The translations under genes and the position numbers were made by a program. DNA of 38,855 nucleotides, from the NCBI GenBank assembly GCA_009773665.1, contig WSYE01000019.1, positions 1 through 38,855 on the forward strand, read 5' to 3'. The notes below the pieces were generated by a model. The model had not been told where the DNA came from, did not search any database, and worked only from the letters and a program-made list of their open reading frames with translations. This document shows, in pieces, positions 6,797 to 15,500 of this stretch (position 1 is the first letter of the stretch; each line of letters starts with the position of its first letter). The stretch is from Desulfovibrionaceae bacterium. GTDB taxonomy: Bacteria; Desulfobacterota; Desulfovibrionia; Desulfovibrionales; Desulfovibrionaceae.

Positions 6797-8677
6797 TTAC
6801 GCCTCAACCTTCTTGTCTTCGGTCTGATTGCCCTGGGCCGTTTCCCTGAGCTGTATCCCCAGCTCGCGCAGCTGCTTCTTGGCCACCACGTTCGGCGCAT
6901 CGGTCATGAGGCAGGCGGCCTTCTGGGTCTTGGGGAAGGCGATGACGTCGCGGATGGACTTGGCGCCCGTGAGCAGCATGATAATGCGGTCCAGGCCAAA
7001 GGCAATGCCGCCGTGGGGCGGCGCGCCAAACTTCAGGGCCTCGATGAGGAACCCGAACTTCTCCTCAGCCTCCTCGTCGGTGATGCCCAGCGCCGTGAAC
7101 ATGGCCTTCTGCGCGGTGGGCGTGTGGATGCGGATGCTGCCGCCGCCGATCTCGGAGCCGTTCAGCACCAGGTCGTAGGCGCGCGCCAGGGCCCCGCCCG
7201 GGTCCGTGGCGATGGTGTCCATCTGGCCCGGCTGGGGCGAGGTGAAGGGGTGGTGCTTGGCCACCCAGCGCTTGTCCTCGGCGTCGTATTCCAAGAGCGG
7301 GAAGTCCGTGACCCACAGGGGCGCGAAGGCCTCCTCGTCGATGAGGCCGAAGCGCTCGCCCAGCTTGAGCCTCAGGTTGCCCAGGGAGGCGTTGGTGACA
7401 TCCGCAGGCGCGGCCTGGAAGAACACGATGTCGCCGGGAACCATGCCCAGGCGCTCGGCCAGCTTGGCCTTTTCGTCGTCGGAGAAGAACTTGACGATGG
7501 GCGACTGCCACTCGCCGTCCTTGACCTTGATCCAGGCCAGGCCCTGGGCGCCGTAAATCTTCACGAACTCGGTATATTCGTCAATCTCCTTGCGCGAGAG
7601 GTCGAGCCCGCCGGGCACGCGCATGGCCTTCAGACAGGGCGCGGCCGCAAAGACCTTGAACCCGCCGCCCGCGAAGATGTCCTTCACGTCCACGAGGGTG
7701 AGCCCGAAGCGCACGTCCGGCTTGTCCACGCCGTACTCGTCCATGGCCTGGGTGTAGGTCATGCGCGGGAAGGCGGCGGGCAGCTCGGCCTTGATGGTTT
7801 CCTTGAACAGCGTGCGGATGAGGCCTTCGGCCATGGCCATGACCTGGTTCTCGTCCGGGAAGCTCATCTCGATGTCGATCTGGGTGAACTCCGGTTGTCT
7901 GTCGGCGCGCAGGTCCTCGTCGCGGAAGCACTTGACGATCTGGAAATAGCGGTCCAGACCGGCCACCATCAAGAGCTGCTTGAAGATCTGCGGGGACTGC
8001 GGCAGGGCGAAGAACGCGCCCTGGGTCAGGCGGCTGGGCACCAGGAAGTCGCGCGCGCCCTCGGGCGTGCTCTTGGTGAGCACAGGGGTCTCGATCTCCA
8101 AAAAGCCCAGGCCGTCCAAGTAGCGGCGCACGCTCTGGGCGGCCTTGTTGCGCAGGATCAGGTTGCGGGCCAGGCGCGGACGCCTGAGGTCCAGGTAGCG
8201 GTACTTGAGGCGCAGCATCTCGGCTGCGTCCACGCGGTCCTCGATGGGAAACGGCGGGGTGTCCGAGGTGTTCAGGAGCTTCCACTCGCGCACCACGACC
8301 TCAATCTCGCCGGTGTGCATGTTCGGGTTCTGCATGCCCTCGGGGCGGCGGCTGACCAGCCCGCGCAGGGCCACCACGTACTCGATGCGGATGGCGTGGG
8401 CGCGCTCGTGGGCGATGACCGCTTCCGGCGTCCCTTCCGGGCTGAACACGGTCTGGGTCAGGCCCTCGCGGTCGCGCAGGTCGATGAAGATGAGCCCGCC
8501 GTGGTCGCGCCGGAACTGCACCCAGCCCATGAGGGTCACTTCCTCGCCCAGATTGGCTGCCGTGAGCTGGCTGCAGGTGTGGCTGCGCACCCAGCCGCCC
8601 AGGTCCTCGATGACCCGGTACTCGTCGTAGTCGCGCTCTTCGGTCTGGGTAGGGGCGGTGGTGGTCTGGTCGGTCAT
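6797..8677 (-). CDS. aspS: Aspartyl-tRNA synthetase
   Basis: 626 residues, a class II bacterial-type enzyme. N-terminal OB anticodon-binding domain (MGWVQFRRDHGGLIFIDLRDREGL), catalytic core with motif 2 FRDEDLRADRQPEFTQID, a GAD insertion domain in the middle (DVRFGLTLVDVKDIF to SLGNLRLKLGERFGL), and motif 3 GGIAFGLDRIIMLLTG near the C-terminus. I start at ATG 8675-8677 behind AAGGAA; six codons upstream lie in the same frame but lack support. It follows hisS by 45 nt, a common pairing in bacteria. Sequence alone does not tell me whether it is discriminating or also charges tRNA-Asn. Confidence 0.97.
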   Translation of the reverse strand: MTDQTTTAPTQTEERDYDEYRVIEDLGGWVRSHTCSQLTAANLGEEVTLMGWVQFRRDHGGLIFIDLRDREGLTQTVFSPEGTPEAVIAHERAHAIRIEYVVALRGLVSRRPEGMQNPNMHTGEIEVVVREWKLLNTSDTPPFPIEDRVDAAEMLRLKYRYLDLRRPRLARNLILRNKAAQSVRRYLDGLGFLEIETPVLTKSTPEGARDFLVPSRLTQGAFFALPQSPQIFKQLLMVAGLDRYFQIVKCFRDEDLRADRQPEFTQIDIEMSFPDENQVMAMAEGLIRTLFKETIKAELPAAFPRMTYTQAMDEYGVDKPDVRFGLTLVDVKDIFAGGGFKVFAAAPCLKAMRVPGGLDLSRKEIDEYTEFVKIYGAQGLAWIKVKDGEWQSPIVKFFSDDEKAKLAERLGMVPGDIVFFQAAPADVTNASLGNLRLKLGERFGLIDEEAFAPLWVTDFPLLEYDAEDKRWVAKHHPFTSPQPGQMDTIATDPGGALARAYDLVLNGSEIGGGSIRIHTPTAQKAMFTALGITDEEAEEKFGFLIEALKFGAPPHGGIAFGLDRIIMLLTGAKSIRDVIAFPKTQKAACLMTDAPNVVAKKQLRELGIQLRETAQGNQTEDKKVEA

Positions 8678-8722
8678 TGGGATTCCTTTTCGCAACGTGT
8701 TCGCCGGTTGTGGCGGAAACTT

Positions 8723-9964
8723 CTAGTCAAAAGCGGCGATGCCCAGACGGATCTGGTCGCCCTCCTCCATGTCCTTGACGGTCACCTGGCCCGTGTCGAA
8801 CTCCTCCGCGCCCAGGATGTAGCACTTGCGGACGTTCAGACGCCCGGCGTGGCGCAGGCGGCTCTTCATGCTGCCCGGGGTGTAGTCGCATTCGCCGGAG
8901 AGCCCGCGCTGCCGCAGCTTGTGCGCCAGCAGGATGGCCGCGTCCACGGCGGCCGAACCCTCGCGCGTATCTGTCACGGCCAGGAAGAAGTCCGGCTGCG
9001 GGGCCTCGGGCTTCTCCATGAGCATGGCCAGGCGCTCCATGCCGCAGGCGAAGCCCACGCCAGGGGCGTCCGGGCCGCCCAGGAGCTGCACCAGGCCGTC
9101 GTAGCGGCCGCCGCCAGCCACGGCGGTCTGCGCGCCGATGGCCCCGGAGGTGACCTCAAAGGTGGTGCGCTGGTAGTAGTCCAGCCCGCGCACCAGGCGC
9201 GGGTTCAGGGTGTATTTCAGCCCGGCGCGGTCCACCAGGGCCAGCACCGCCGCGAAATGGCCGCGGCAGCCGGTGCAGGTGTGCTCGCCGATGACGGGCG
9301 CGCCCGCCACCAGGGCGCGGCAACCGGGCACCTTGCAGTCCAGCACGCGCAGGGGGTTGGTGTGCATGCGGCGGCGGCAGTCCTCGCAGAGCTTCTCGTG
9401 GTCCAGCGCCGTGAGAAAGGCGGTGAGCGCGCTGCGGTAGTCCGGGCGGCACTCGCGGCAGCCCAGGGAGTTCAGCTCAAAGGCGAGGTCCGCAATGCCG
9501 AGCGAGGACAGGAAGTCCTCCAGCATGAGGATGACCTCCACATCGGCCTGGGGTTCGGGCGAGCCGATGAGCTCGGCGTTGACCTGGTGGAACTGGCGCA
9601 GGCGGCCCTTTTGCGGGCGCTCGTAGCGGAACATGGGGCCAAAGGTGTACAGGCGCGTGGCGCGGCCGGCCTCGATGCCCCCGGCCTCGATGGCCGCGCG
9701 CAGGACCCCGGCCGTGGCCTCGGGCCTGAGCGTCAGGGAGCGCTCGCCACGGTCGGTGAAGGTGTACATCTCCTTGCCCACCACGTCCGTGTCCTCGCCG
9801 ATGCCCTTGGCAAAGAGCTCGGTGCGCTCCAAAAGCGGGGTGCGCAGCTCGCCGAAGCCATAGCGCCCGAAGGTCGCGCGGGCCTGGGCCTCCATGTGGG
9901 TGAAGCTCCGGGAATCCTCGGGGAACAGATCGGCGAAGCCCTTGATTTTCTGGATGGCGCTCAT
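8723..9964 (-). CDS. hisS: Histidyl-tRNA synthetase
   Basis: 414 residues. N-terminal MSAIQKIKGFADLFP aligns with the usual HisRS start; motif 2 is FRYERPQKGRLRQFHQVNAELIG, the His signature LVRGLDYYQRTTFEV is present, motif 3 is GVGFACGMERLAMLM, and the C-terminal alpha/beta anticodon domain is complete. An upstream in-frame ATG (10022-10024) would add 20 residues, but it lies between the -35 and -10 boxes of a near-consensus promoter, so translation must start at 9964 or 9973. First gene of the hisS-aspS-def-fmt-DUF116 run. A CxxC..CxxC-like set (CRECRPDY, CEDCRRR, CKVPGC, CTGC) in the central insertion suggests a Zn-binding insertion, seen in some bacterial HisRS. Confidence 0.97.
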   Translation of the reverse strand: MSAIQKIKGFADLFPEDSRSFTHMEAQARATFGRYGFGELRTPLLERTELFAKGIGEDTDVVGKEMYTFTDRGERSLTLRPEATAGVLRAAIEAGGIEAGRATRLYTFGPMFRYERPQKGRLRQFHQVNAELIGSPEPQADVEVILMLEDFLSSLGIADLAFELNSLGCRECRPDYRSALTAFLTALDHEKLCEDCRRRMHTNPLRVLDCKVPGCRALVAGAPVIGEHTCTGCRGHFAAVLALVDRAGLKYTLNPRLVRGLDYYQRTTFEVTSGAIGAQTAVAGGGRYDGLVQLLGGPDAPGVGFACGMERLAMLMEKPEAPQPDFFLAVTDTREGSAAVDAAILLAHKLRQRGLSGECDYTPGSMKSRLRHAGRLNVRKCYILGAEEFDTGQVTVKDMEEGDQIRLGIAAFD

Positions 9965-10001
9965 GGATTCCATTTGGTGGTTGAGGTTCGGAAAGGCGGG
10001 G

Positions 10002-10030
10002 AATATACCTTCCTGAAACAGCATTGTCAA
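10002..10030 (-). promoter_or_regulatory. Strong sigma70 promoter of the hisS operon
   Basis: TTGACA (10025-10030), 17-nt spacer, TATATT (10002-10007) on the minus strand. Both boxes are near perfect. The expected transcription start is near 9995, which rules out hisS starts further upstream. Confidence 0.85.
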
Positions 10031-10065
10031 AATTGCGCAGAGCCGCGAAAAACCAGGAGGAACCC

Positions 10066-10269
10066 ATGCCCTACGTGAACATCAGGATCACCCGCGAGGG
10101 GGCCAGCGCCGAGCAGAAGGCCCGGCTCATCCGGGGCGTGACGGAACTGCTACAGGCCACCCTGGGCAAGAACCCGGCCACCACGGTGGTGGTCATCGAC
10201 GAGGTGGACACGGACAACTGGGGCATTGGCGGGGAGAGCGTGACGGCCCGCCGGAAAACTGGGAAGTGA
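10066..10269 (+). CDS. 4-oxalocrotonate tautomerase family protein
   Basis: 67 residues, the usual length for the small tautomerases. After removal of Met the N-terminus is PYVNIRIT; Pro1 is the catalytic base of this family. The central VVVIDEVDTDNWGIGGESV is the typical second half, with a Trp-Gly-Ile-Gly-Gly segment near the active site. A perfect SD AGGAGG (10055-10060) precedes the ATG at 10066. It is divergent from hisS and ends in a strong terminator, so it is a single-gene unit. The physiological substrate is unknown; 2-hydroxymuconate-type degradation genes are not nearby. Confidence 0.92.
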   Translation: MPYVNIRITREGASAEQKARLIRGVTELLQATLGKNPATTVVVIDEVDTDNWGIGGESVTARRKTGK

Positions 10270-10271
10270 GC

Positions 10272-10288
10272 CAGGGGCGGAGCCCCTG
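10272..10288. repeat. REP-like palindromic element, copy 1
   Basis: CAGGGGCGGAGCCCCTG, 3 nt after the tautomerase stop. Its exact reverse complement occurs at 17021-17037, also just after a stop codon, suggesting a dispersed intergenic element of this genome. Confidence 0.6.
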
Positions 10289-10300
10289 TTTGCAACAAAA

Positions 10301-10326
10301 AAAGCGCCCCCTTGCGGGGGCGCTTT
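10301..10326. terminator. Bidirectional terminator between tautomerase and dsrP
   Basis: Perfect 11-bp stem AAAGCGCCCCC / GGGGGCGCTTT with a TTGC loop, flanked by an A run on the left and T-rich sequence on the right. It sits between two convergent genes and can serve both. Confidence 0.9.
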
Positions 10327-10350
10327 CGTTTGAGCGTGAGGCTGTGTGGA

Positions 10351-11538
10351 CTAGTTCTCGACGGGAACGGCTTCCTTCTGGGAGGCGCCGGTTTCCTGCT
10401 TGACCTCGGTGGCCACCTTGAACAGCACTGTCACGACCAGGGCGCCGATGGCGTAGATCATGGCCGAGATGATGAGCTCCTTGCCGGTGGGCCAGTAGGT
10501 GGCGATGGTGTCGAACGGGGTCGGGTTGAAGCCGCCGATCAAGAGGGCCAGGCCCTTGTCGATCCAGGTGGCGATGACCAGGATGGCCAGGGACCAGGGC
10601 AGGATCTTCAGGTTGTCGCGCAAGCGGGGCGGGATCAAAAGGCAGAGGCTGCCGACGGCCAGCGCTGCTGCGGTCCACATGAAGGGCACCAGCTCGGCGT
10701 GGCCCTCCAGACCCTTGAACAGGTACACGATGGAGTGGGTGTGGCCGGGGATGCCCGAGTAGAAGGCCGTGAACACTTCCAGCAGGAAGAAGAACACGTT
10801 GACGATCATGGCGTAGGTGATGATCTTGGCCAGGGTGGCGATGCCCTCGACGTTGGCCTTGAAGGTGGTCACCTTCTGGGTGAGCATGATGACCAGCAGC
10901 AGGATGGCCGGTCCGGAGCAGAAGGCGCTCGCCAGGAAGCGGGCGGCCAGGATGGCGGTGAGCCAGTAGTGGCGGCCGGGCAGGCCCTGGTACAGAAACG
11001 CCGTCACGGTGTGGATGGAGAAGGCCCAGACGATGGAGACATAGGCCAGGGTCTTGCTCCACTTGGGGTGGGGCAGGTTCTGGCGGTCGCACTCCAGGCA
11101 GGTCCAGCCCACCAGCACGTTCAGGATCAGGTAGCCGTTCAGCACGACCATGTCCCAGAACAGAACGGAGTTGGGCGTGGGGTAGAGCATCACGTTCAGC
11201 ATGCGCTGGGGCTGGCCGATGTCGACCACGATGAAGCCCAGGCACATGACCACCGCGCCGATGGCCATGAACTCGCCGAAGATCACGAGATCCTTGAATT
11301 TCTTGTAGTTGTGGAAGTAGTACGGCAGGACGATCATGACGCCGGAGGCGGCCAGACCGACCAGGTAGGTGAACTGGGCGATGTAGAAGCCCCAGGACAC
11401 GTCGCGGCTCATGCCGGTGATGGTCAGGCCCTGCATCAGCTGCATCAGGTAGACGCCGGAGGCGCCCAGGATGACCAGAAGCAGGAACCCGACCCAGATG
11501 TAGTACTTGGGACTTCCTTTGAGTGCTTTTTCGAGCAT
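10351..11538 (-). CDS. dsrP: DsrP, NrfD-type membrane subunit of DsrMKJOP
   Basis: 395 residues, almost wholly hydrophobic, with about ten transmembrane helices in the NrfD/PsrC style. It is the integral membrane quinone-interacting subunit that pairs with the periplasmic ferredoxin-like DsrO. Distinctive segments are IWVGFLLLVILGASGVYLMQ at the N-terminus, the loop DIGQPQRML and the central LVGWTCLECDRQNL. Last gene of the operon, 10 nt after dsrO and ahead of a strong terminator. In sulfate reducers the complex is thought to move electrons from menaquinol or periplasmic carriers to the DsrC trisulfide. Confidence 0.95.
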   Translation of the reverse strand: MLEKALKGSPKYYIWVGFLLLVILGASGVYLMQLMQGLTITGMSRDVSWGFYIAQFTYLVGLAASGVMIVLPYYFHNYKKFKDLVIFGEFMAIGAVVMCLGFIVVDIGQPQRMLNVMLYPTPNSVLFWDMVVLNGYLILNVLVGWTCLECDRQNLPHPKWSKTLAYVSIVWAFSIHTVTAFLYQGLPGRHYWLTAILAARFLASAFCSGPAILLLVIMLTQKVTTFKANVEGIATLAKIITYAMIVNVFFFLLEVFTAFYSGIPGHTHSIVYLFKGLEGHAELVPFMWTAAALAVGSLCLLIPPRLRDNLKILPWSLAILVIATWIDKGLALLIGGFNPTPFDTIATYWPTGKELIISAMIYAIGALVVTVLFKVATEVKQETGASQKEAVPVEN

Positions 11539-11548
11539 GACCGCCCCC

Positions 11549-12322
11549 CTAGATGATGTAGTAGACGCCCGGTTCGGTGCCGAGCGCCGGCCTGCGCCGG
11601 ATGGTGTAGTGCTCGCGCAGGAGCTTGCGCACTTCGCTGGCCGGGTCGGACAGATCGCCGAAGACCACCGCGCCGTTTGAGGCCTCGGCGCAGGCGGGCT
11701 GCTTGCCCATGGCCAGGCGCTCCACGCAGAAGTTGCACTTCTCGACCACGCCGCGCATGCGCGTGGGGAACTCCTTGTTCAGGGTGGCCAGGTCCAGGTG
11801 CAGACGCGGCTCCATGAAGTTGAAGCTGCGCGCGCCAAAGGGGCAGCCGGCCATGCAGTAGCGGCAGCCGATGCAGCGGTGGTAGTCCATGGCCACGATG
11901 CCGTCCGGGCGCTTGTAGGTGGCCTGGGTGGGGCACACGCGCACGCAGGGGGCGTTGGTGCAGTGGTTGCACAAAAGCGCGAACTGGCGCTTCTCCACGG
12001 ACTCTTCCATGTAGTTGTTGGGCTGGTCAAAGCCGTGCTCGTAGGAGTCCGCCCAGATCCACTTGACGTTCTGCTTGCCTGGGATGTTCGGCACATTGTG
12101 GACAGAGTGGCAGGCCTTGGCCAACACGTCGATGGCTTCCTTGGTGCCGAGCTTCTTGGAGTCGATGACCATGCCCCAGCGCTTGGCCTTGAGGGCCTTT
12201 TCGCCGTCCTTGATGGTCGACCCGGCGCCAGACACGGCCAGGGCGCCGCCGGCGGAGGCCACGCAGAGCCCCGCCGCAGTGAGCCCGGCGAATTTCAGGA
12301 AGTTTCTTCTGGTGTGGTTCAT
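11549..12322 (-). CDS. dsrO: DsrO, Tat-exported periplasmic Fe-S subunit of DsrMKJOP
   Basis: 257 residues. The N-terminus MNHTRRNFLKFAG is a twin-arginine signal (RRNFLK) followed by a hydrophobic stretch ending ASAGGALA, so the protein is exported folded with its clusters. Several ferredoxin-type motifs follow: CNHCTNAPCVRVCP, CIGCRYCMAGCPFG and CNFCVERLAMGKQPAC, which would bind [4Fe-4S] clusters. I start at ATG 12320-12322 behind GGAGG; it overlaps the dsrJ stop in an ATGA (4 bp), so the two are translationally coupled. Longer upstream reading belongs to dsrJ. Confidence 0.96.
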   Translation of the reverse strand: MNHTRRNFLKFAGLTAAGLCVASAGGALAVSGAGSTIKDGEKALKAKRWGMVIDSKKLGTKEAIDVLAKACHSVHNVPNIPGKQNVKWIWADSYEHGFDQPNNYMEESVEKRQFALLCNHCTNAPCVRVCPTQATYKRPDGIVAMDYHRCIGCRYCMAGCPFGARSFNFMEPRLHLDLATLNKEFPTRMRGVVEKCNFCVERLAMGKQPACAEASNGAVVFGDLSDPASEVRKLLREHYTIRRRPALGTEPGVYYII

Positions 12323-12708
12323 TTCTTCAACCCCTCCGGCTGGATGTGGCAATCCCAACAGTAGGGGGTCACGCTCGCGTCAAGGTGACACTTGTCGCAG
12401 AACTCCGCCTTGTTGGTATGGCACTTCATGCAGGTCTTCTGAAGGCTCATCTCAAACTGCTTGCCCTTGCTGTTCACGTAGAAGCGGGTGCCATCGCGCA
12501 GGGCAAAGTCGCGCCAGTCGTTCAAGAGCTGCATGTGCTTGGTGCGCATGAAGTCCTTGCTCTCGATGCACTCCTTCTCGTTCTCGGGCATCTTGAGCTT
12601 GGGCTGGGTGTAGGCCGCCTTGCCAACGTTGTAGGCCAGCGGGGCCAGGAAGATGCCCAGGAAGATCACCAGTCCGGTGATGATTTTACCGCCGTTGTAG
12701 AGTTTCAT
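12319..12708 (-). CDS. dsrJ: DsrJ, triheme periplasmic cytochrome c of DsrMKJOP
   Basis: 129 residues with one N-terminal membrane anchor or uncleaved signal (about 8-27) and exactly three CxxCH heme sites: CMKCH (93-97), CDKCH (104-108) and CWDCH (117-121). DsrJ of this family is known for a heme with His/Cys ligation; C47 in ENEKECIES is the only other cysteine and the likely ligand. Start at ATG 12706-12708 with SD AGGAGG, 1 nt after the dsrK stop. Confidence 0.96.
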   Translation of the reverse strand: MKLYNGGKIITGLVIFLGIFLAPLAYNVGKAAYTQPKLKMPENEKECIESKDFMRTKHMQLLNDWRDFALRDGTRFYVNSKGKQFEMSLQKTCMKCHTNKAEFCDKCHLDASVTPYCWDCHIQPEGLKK

Positions 12709-12709
12709 C

Positions 12710-14344
12710 TTATTCCTCCTCCATGCCGGGCAGGGGCTCCTGGCGAAGGTCCGTGGTGCGCTCACCCTCGCCGTCGAGGATCAGGGCGTTGCCCACAAGT
12801 TCGTGCAGTCCGCAGATGCTGACGCCCGGAGCCCAGTAGTCGGCCAGGGGGATCAGGGTGGCGCGGTCGATGGCGCAGACGCAGGCCATGGTGTTGACCC
12901 CGTGCTTCTCCTGCACGTGGCGCAGGGCGTTGCCCCTGGGCAGGCCGCCGCGCATGCGGATGTCCATGATCTCGTCGGTGTTCAGGCCGCTCCCGCCCGC
13001 GCAGCAGAAGGTCTGCTCGCGGATGGTGTTCTCCGGCATGTCGTGGAACTGGTCCACCACGCTGTTCAGCACGTATCTGGGCTCCTCGAACATGCCCATG
13101 CCGCGCGCCGGGTTGCAGGAGTCGTGGTAGGTGGCGATGATGTTCGAGTTGCGGCTCTTGTCGAAGTTCAGCTTGCCGTGCTTGATGAGGTCGGCGGTGA
13201 ACTCGGCGATGTGCACCATCTTGGTCTGCTTGGCGTTCTTGAACACCGTGCCCGTGATGGGGTTCACCGGGGTCTGCATCTGCGGGCCCTGCATGGCGCC
13301 GTTCATGGTGTCCATGTACTGGTTCACCACGCGCCACATGTGCCCGCACTCGCCGCCCAGGATCCACTTGGCGCCCAGGCGGTTGGCCTCGGCGTACATC
13401 TTGCCGTTGATGGCCTTCATCATGTCGGCGTTGGTGAACAGGCCGAAGTTGCCGCCCTCGGAGGCGTACGTGCTCATGGTGAAGTCGAGCCCGATGGCGT
13501 CGAACAGGATCAGGTAGCCCATGAAGGTGTAAATGCCGGGGTCGGCGAAGGCGTCGCCCGAGGGGGTGATGAACAGGATCTCGTGGCCCTTTTCATTGAG
13601 CGGGCATTTCACGCGCTTGCCGGTGATGGTCTCGATGTCGTCGAGCATGAAGTCGACGATGTCCTTGAAGGCGTGGGGCTGGATCCCTAAGTGGTTGCCG
13701 GTGCGGGTGCAGTTGGCCACCGGCTCCAGGATCCAGTTGATGTTGATGCCCACCAGGTGCAGCAGTTCGCGCGCCATCATGGTCACTTCGGCGGTGTCGA
13801 TGCCGTAGGGGCAGTAGAGCGAGCAGCGGCGGCATTCGGTGCACTGGTAGAAGTAGAGGAACCACTCTTTCAGCACGTCCTCTTCCATCACCCGGGCGCC
13901 GGTGAGCTTGCCCAGGATCTTGCCGGCCAGGGTGAACTCGCCCCGGTAGATGGAGCGCATGAGCTCGGCGCGCAGCACGGGCATGTTCTTGGGGTCGCCG
14001 CCGCCGATGAAGAAGTGGCACTTGTCGGCGCAGGCGCCGCAGCGCACGCAGATGTCCATGAACAGCTTGAGCGAGCGGTACTTGTCCAGGCGCTCGCGGA
14101 AGCCGTTGACCACGATCTCCTTCCAGTTGGGGGGCAGTTGCCAGTCGGCGTCGGAGGGGTTCCAGGTGCGCGGGTTGCCAAACACGCCCGGGACCTCGTG
14201 CATCAGGTACTCGACCTTGTCCAGCTTGGCTGGATAGGCAAAGCGGCCAGGGCTCAGATCATTGGGCGTCTCCATCCAGTCCGTTGCCGGCGGAGTGTAG
14301 TTAATGCTTCTGAGCATTTCATCGGGTTTGAGTATCTTCGCCAT
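12710..14344 (-). CDS. dsrK: DsrK, catalytic HdrD-like Fe-S subunit of DsrMKJOP
   Basis: 544 residues, a cytoplasmic heterodisulfide-reductase-like subunit. Two [4Fe-4S] motifs are at C99-C102-C105-C109 (CVRCGACADKC) and C168-C171-C174-C178 (CTECRRCSLYC). Two C-terminal Cys-rich CCG-type regions follow (YHDSCNPARGMG, and TFCCAGGSGLN near 450), which in the family bind the noncubane cluster that handles the disulfide or trisulfide. DsrK receives electrons from DsrM heme b and reduces DsrC trisulfide. SD GAGGAG precedes the ATG at 14342-14344. There is a 57-nt gap to dsrM. Confidence 0.96.
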   Translation of the reverse strand: MAKILKPDEMLRSINYTPPATDWMETPNDLSPGRFAYPAKLDKVEYLMHEVPGVFGNPRTWNPSDADWQLPPNWKEIVVNGFRERLDKYRSLKLFMDICVRCGACADKCHFFIGGGDPKNMPVLRAELMRSIYRGEFTLAGKILGKLTGARVMEEDVLKEWFLYFYQCTECRRCSLYCPYGIDTAEVTMMARELLHLVGININWILEPVANCTRTGNHLGIQPHAFKDIVDFMLDDIETITGKRVKCPLNEKGHEILFITPSGDAFADPGIYTFMGYLILFDAIGLDFTMSTYASEGGNFGLFTNADMMKAINGKMYAEANRLGAKWILGGECGHMWRVVNQYMDTMNGAMQGPQMQTPVNPITGTVFKNAKQTKMVHIAEFTADLIKHGKLNFDKSRNSNIIATYHDSCNPARGMGMFEEPRYVLNSVVDQFHDMPENTIREQTFCCAGGSGLNTDEIMDIRMRGGLPRGNALRHVQEKHGVNTMACVCAIDRATLIPLADYWAPGVSICGLHELVGNALILDGEGERTTDLRQEPLPGMEEE

Positions 14345-14401
14345 GTCTTCTCCTCGCGGAAAAAGTTACGTGCTGATTCGCCCGTGATGCCACGCGCCTG
14401 T

Positions 14402-15427
14402 TTAGGCGGCTTCCTCCGGGTTCTTCTCCAGGGGCAGTCCGGCCTCGAACATGGGCTCGCGGAAGTCATCCTCATACGCCTCATAGCTGTGGGGCTTGAT
14501 GGCGGGGTTGTTCCACGGGTTCTCGTGATGGTGCATGCGGGTGTCATTGGGCAGGTTGCGCGTGGGCGAGAGGAACACGCCGCCGAAATGCATCAGCTTG
14601 CTGAAGGGGAAGTAGGCCAAGAGCGTGCTGACCAGGAAGACGTGCACGTAGAAGCTGACGTCGATGGTGGCCGGCGGGGTCTTGAACTTGAAGGTGGTCA
14701 GGCCCATGACCACGTCCTTGATGGCCATGACGTCGACCTTGGCGATGTAGCGCATGTACATGCCGGACAGGGCGATGGCCAGGATCAGGAGCAGCGGGAA
14801 GTAGTCGTTCACCAGCGAGATGTAGCGCAGCTTGGCGTCGTACAGGCGGCGCGCCAGCAGAAAGCCCGCGCCAGCCAGGATGAGCAGGTCGGTCTGGTAC
14901 ACGATGGGCGTGTAGATCTGCAGCACGCTGTCCACAAACTCCACGGCCACAATGAACTGGGGCACGGGCTGGAGGAACAGGCGCATGTGGCGCAGGGCGA
15001 TGACCAGGAAAGAGTAGTGGAAGAGGAGGGCGAAGAGCCACAGCCACTTGGCCGAGACGTAGGCCACGATGGGGTTCTTGCCGTCGTCGTGCCTGAGGAT
15101 CACCTTGGTGTTGCGGAACAGCGAACGGAAGGTGAGCACCTCAAGGAGCATGCGCATGGCCGTCTGCGGGCCGGTGGAAGGGTTGTCCCACTTGTTCTGG
15201 GCAATCCAGTCCAGCGACTGCTGCTGGCCGCCCGTGGTGGGGATGCGGAAGGGCACCGGGCTCTTGGCCCAGCCGATGATCTTCGCCGTGAACCCGACCA
15301 GGAAGATGACGAACGCCGTGCCAGGAACGCAGTACGCGAAGATGATCTGCATCTTTGCCGCGCCCGCGCCCAGCGTGGCGAGCACCACCAAGGCCAGGAC
15401 CAGAATGAGTGAATAGATCGCTTTCAT
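14402..15427 (-). CDS. dsrM: DsrM, cytochrome b membrane subunit of DsrMKJOP
   Basis: 341 residues with about six transmembrane helices, related to NarI/HdrE. Histidines within helices (for example LFHYSFLVIALRHMRLF and HVFLVSTLLAYFPFSKLMHF) are the expected heme b ligands. The C-terminal cytosolic tail (DTRMHHHENPWNNPAIKPHSYE) probably meets DsrK. SD GAGGTG lies before the ATG at 15425-15427. First structural gene of dsrMKJOP, 73 nt after the RsbRD_N gene. Confidence 0.95.
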   Translation of the reverse strand: MKAIYSLILVLALVVLATLGAGAAKMQIIFAYCVPGTAFVIFLVGFTAKIIGWAKSPVPFRIPTTGGQQQSLDWIAQNKWDNPSTGPQTAMRMLLEVLTFRSLFRNTKVILRHDDGKNPIVAYVSAKWLWLFALLFHYSFLVIALRHMRLFLQPVPQFIVAVEFVDSVLQIYTPIVYQTDLLILAGAGFLLARRLYDAKLRYISLVNDYFPLLLILAIALSGMYMRYIAKVDVMAIKDVVMGLTTFKFKTPPATIDVSFYVHVFLVSTLLAYFPFSKLMHFGGVFLSPTRNLPNDTRMHHHENPWNNPAIKPHSYEAYEDDFREPMFEAGLPLEKNPEEAA

Positions 15428-15500
15428 CTGCCGTCACCTCGCTTGTTGTTTGGCCGACCCGGCCCCTTGTCAGGACCGGCTCCGCACCCACCATGAGAAA

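Noticed and set aside
7013..10078. A 1021-codon open frame on the plus strand
   Set aside because: It is antisense to aspS and hisS. The GC-rich codon pattern of those genes leaves the opposite strand open; the translation is low-complexity His/Gly/Val-rich and shows no domain.
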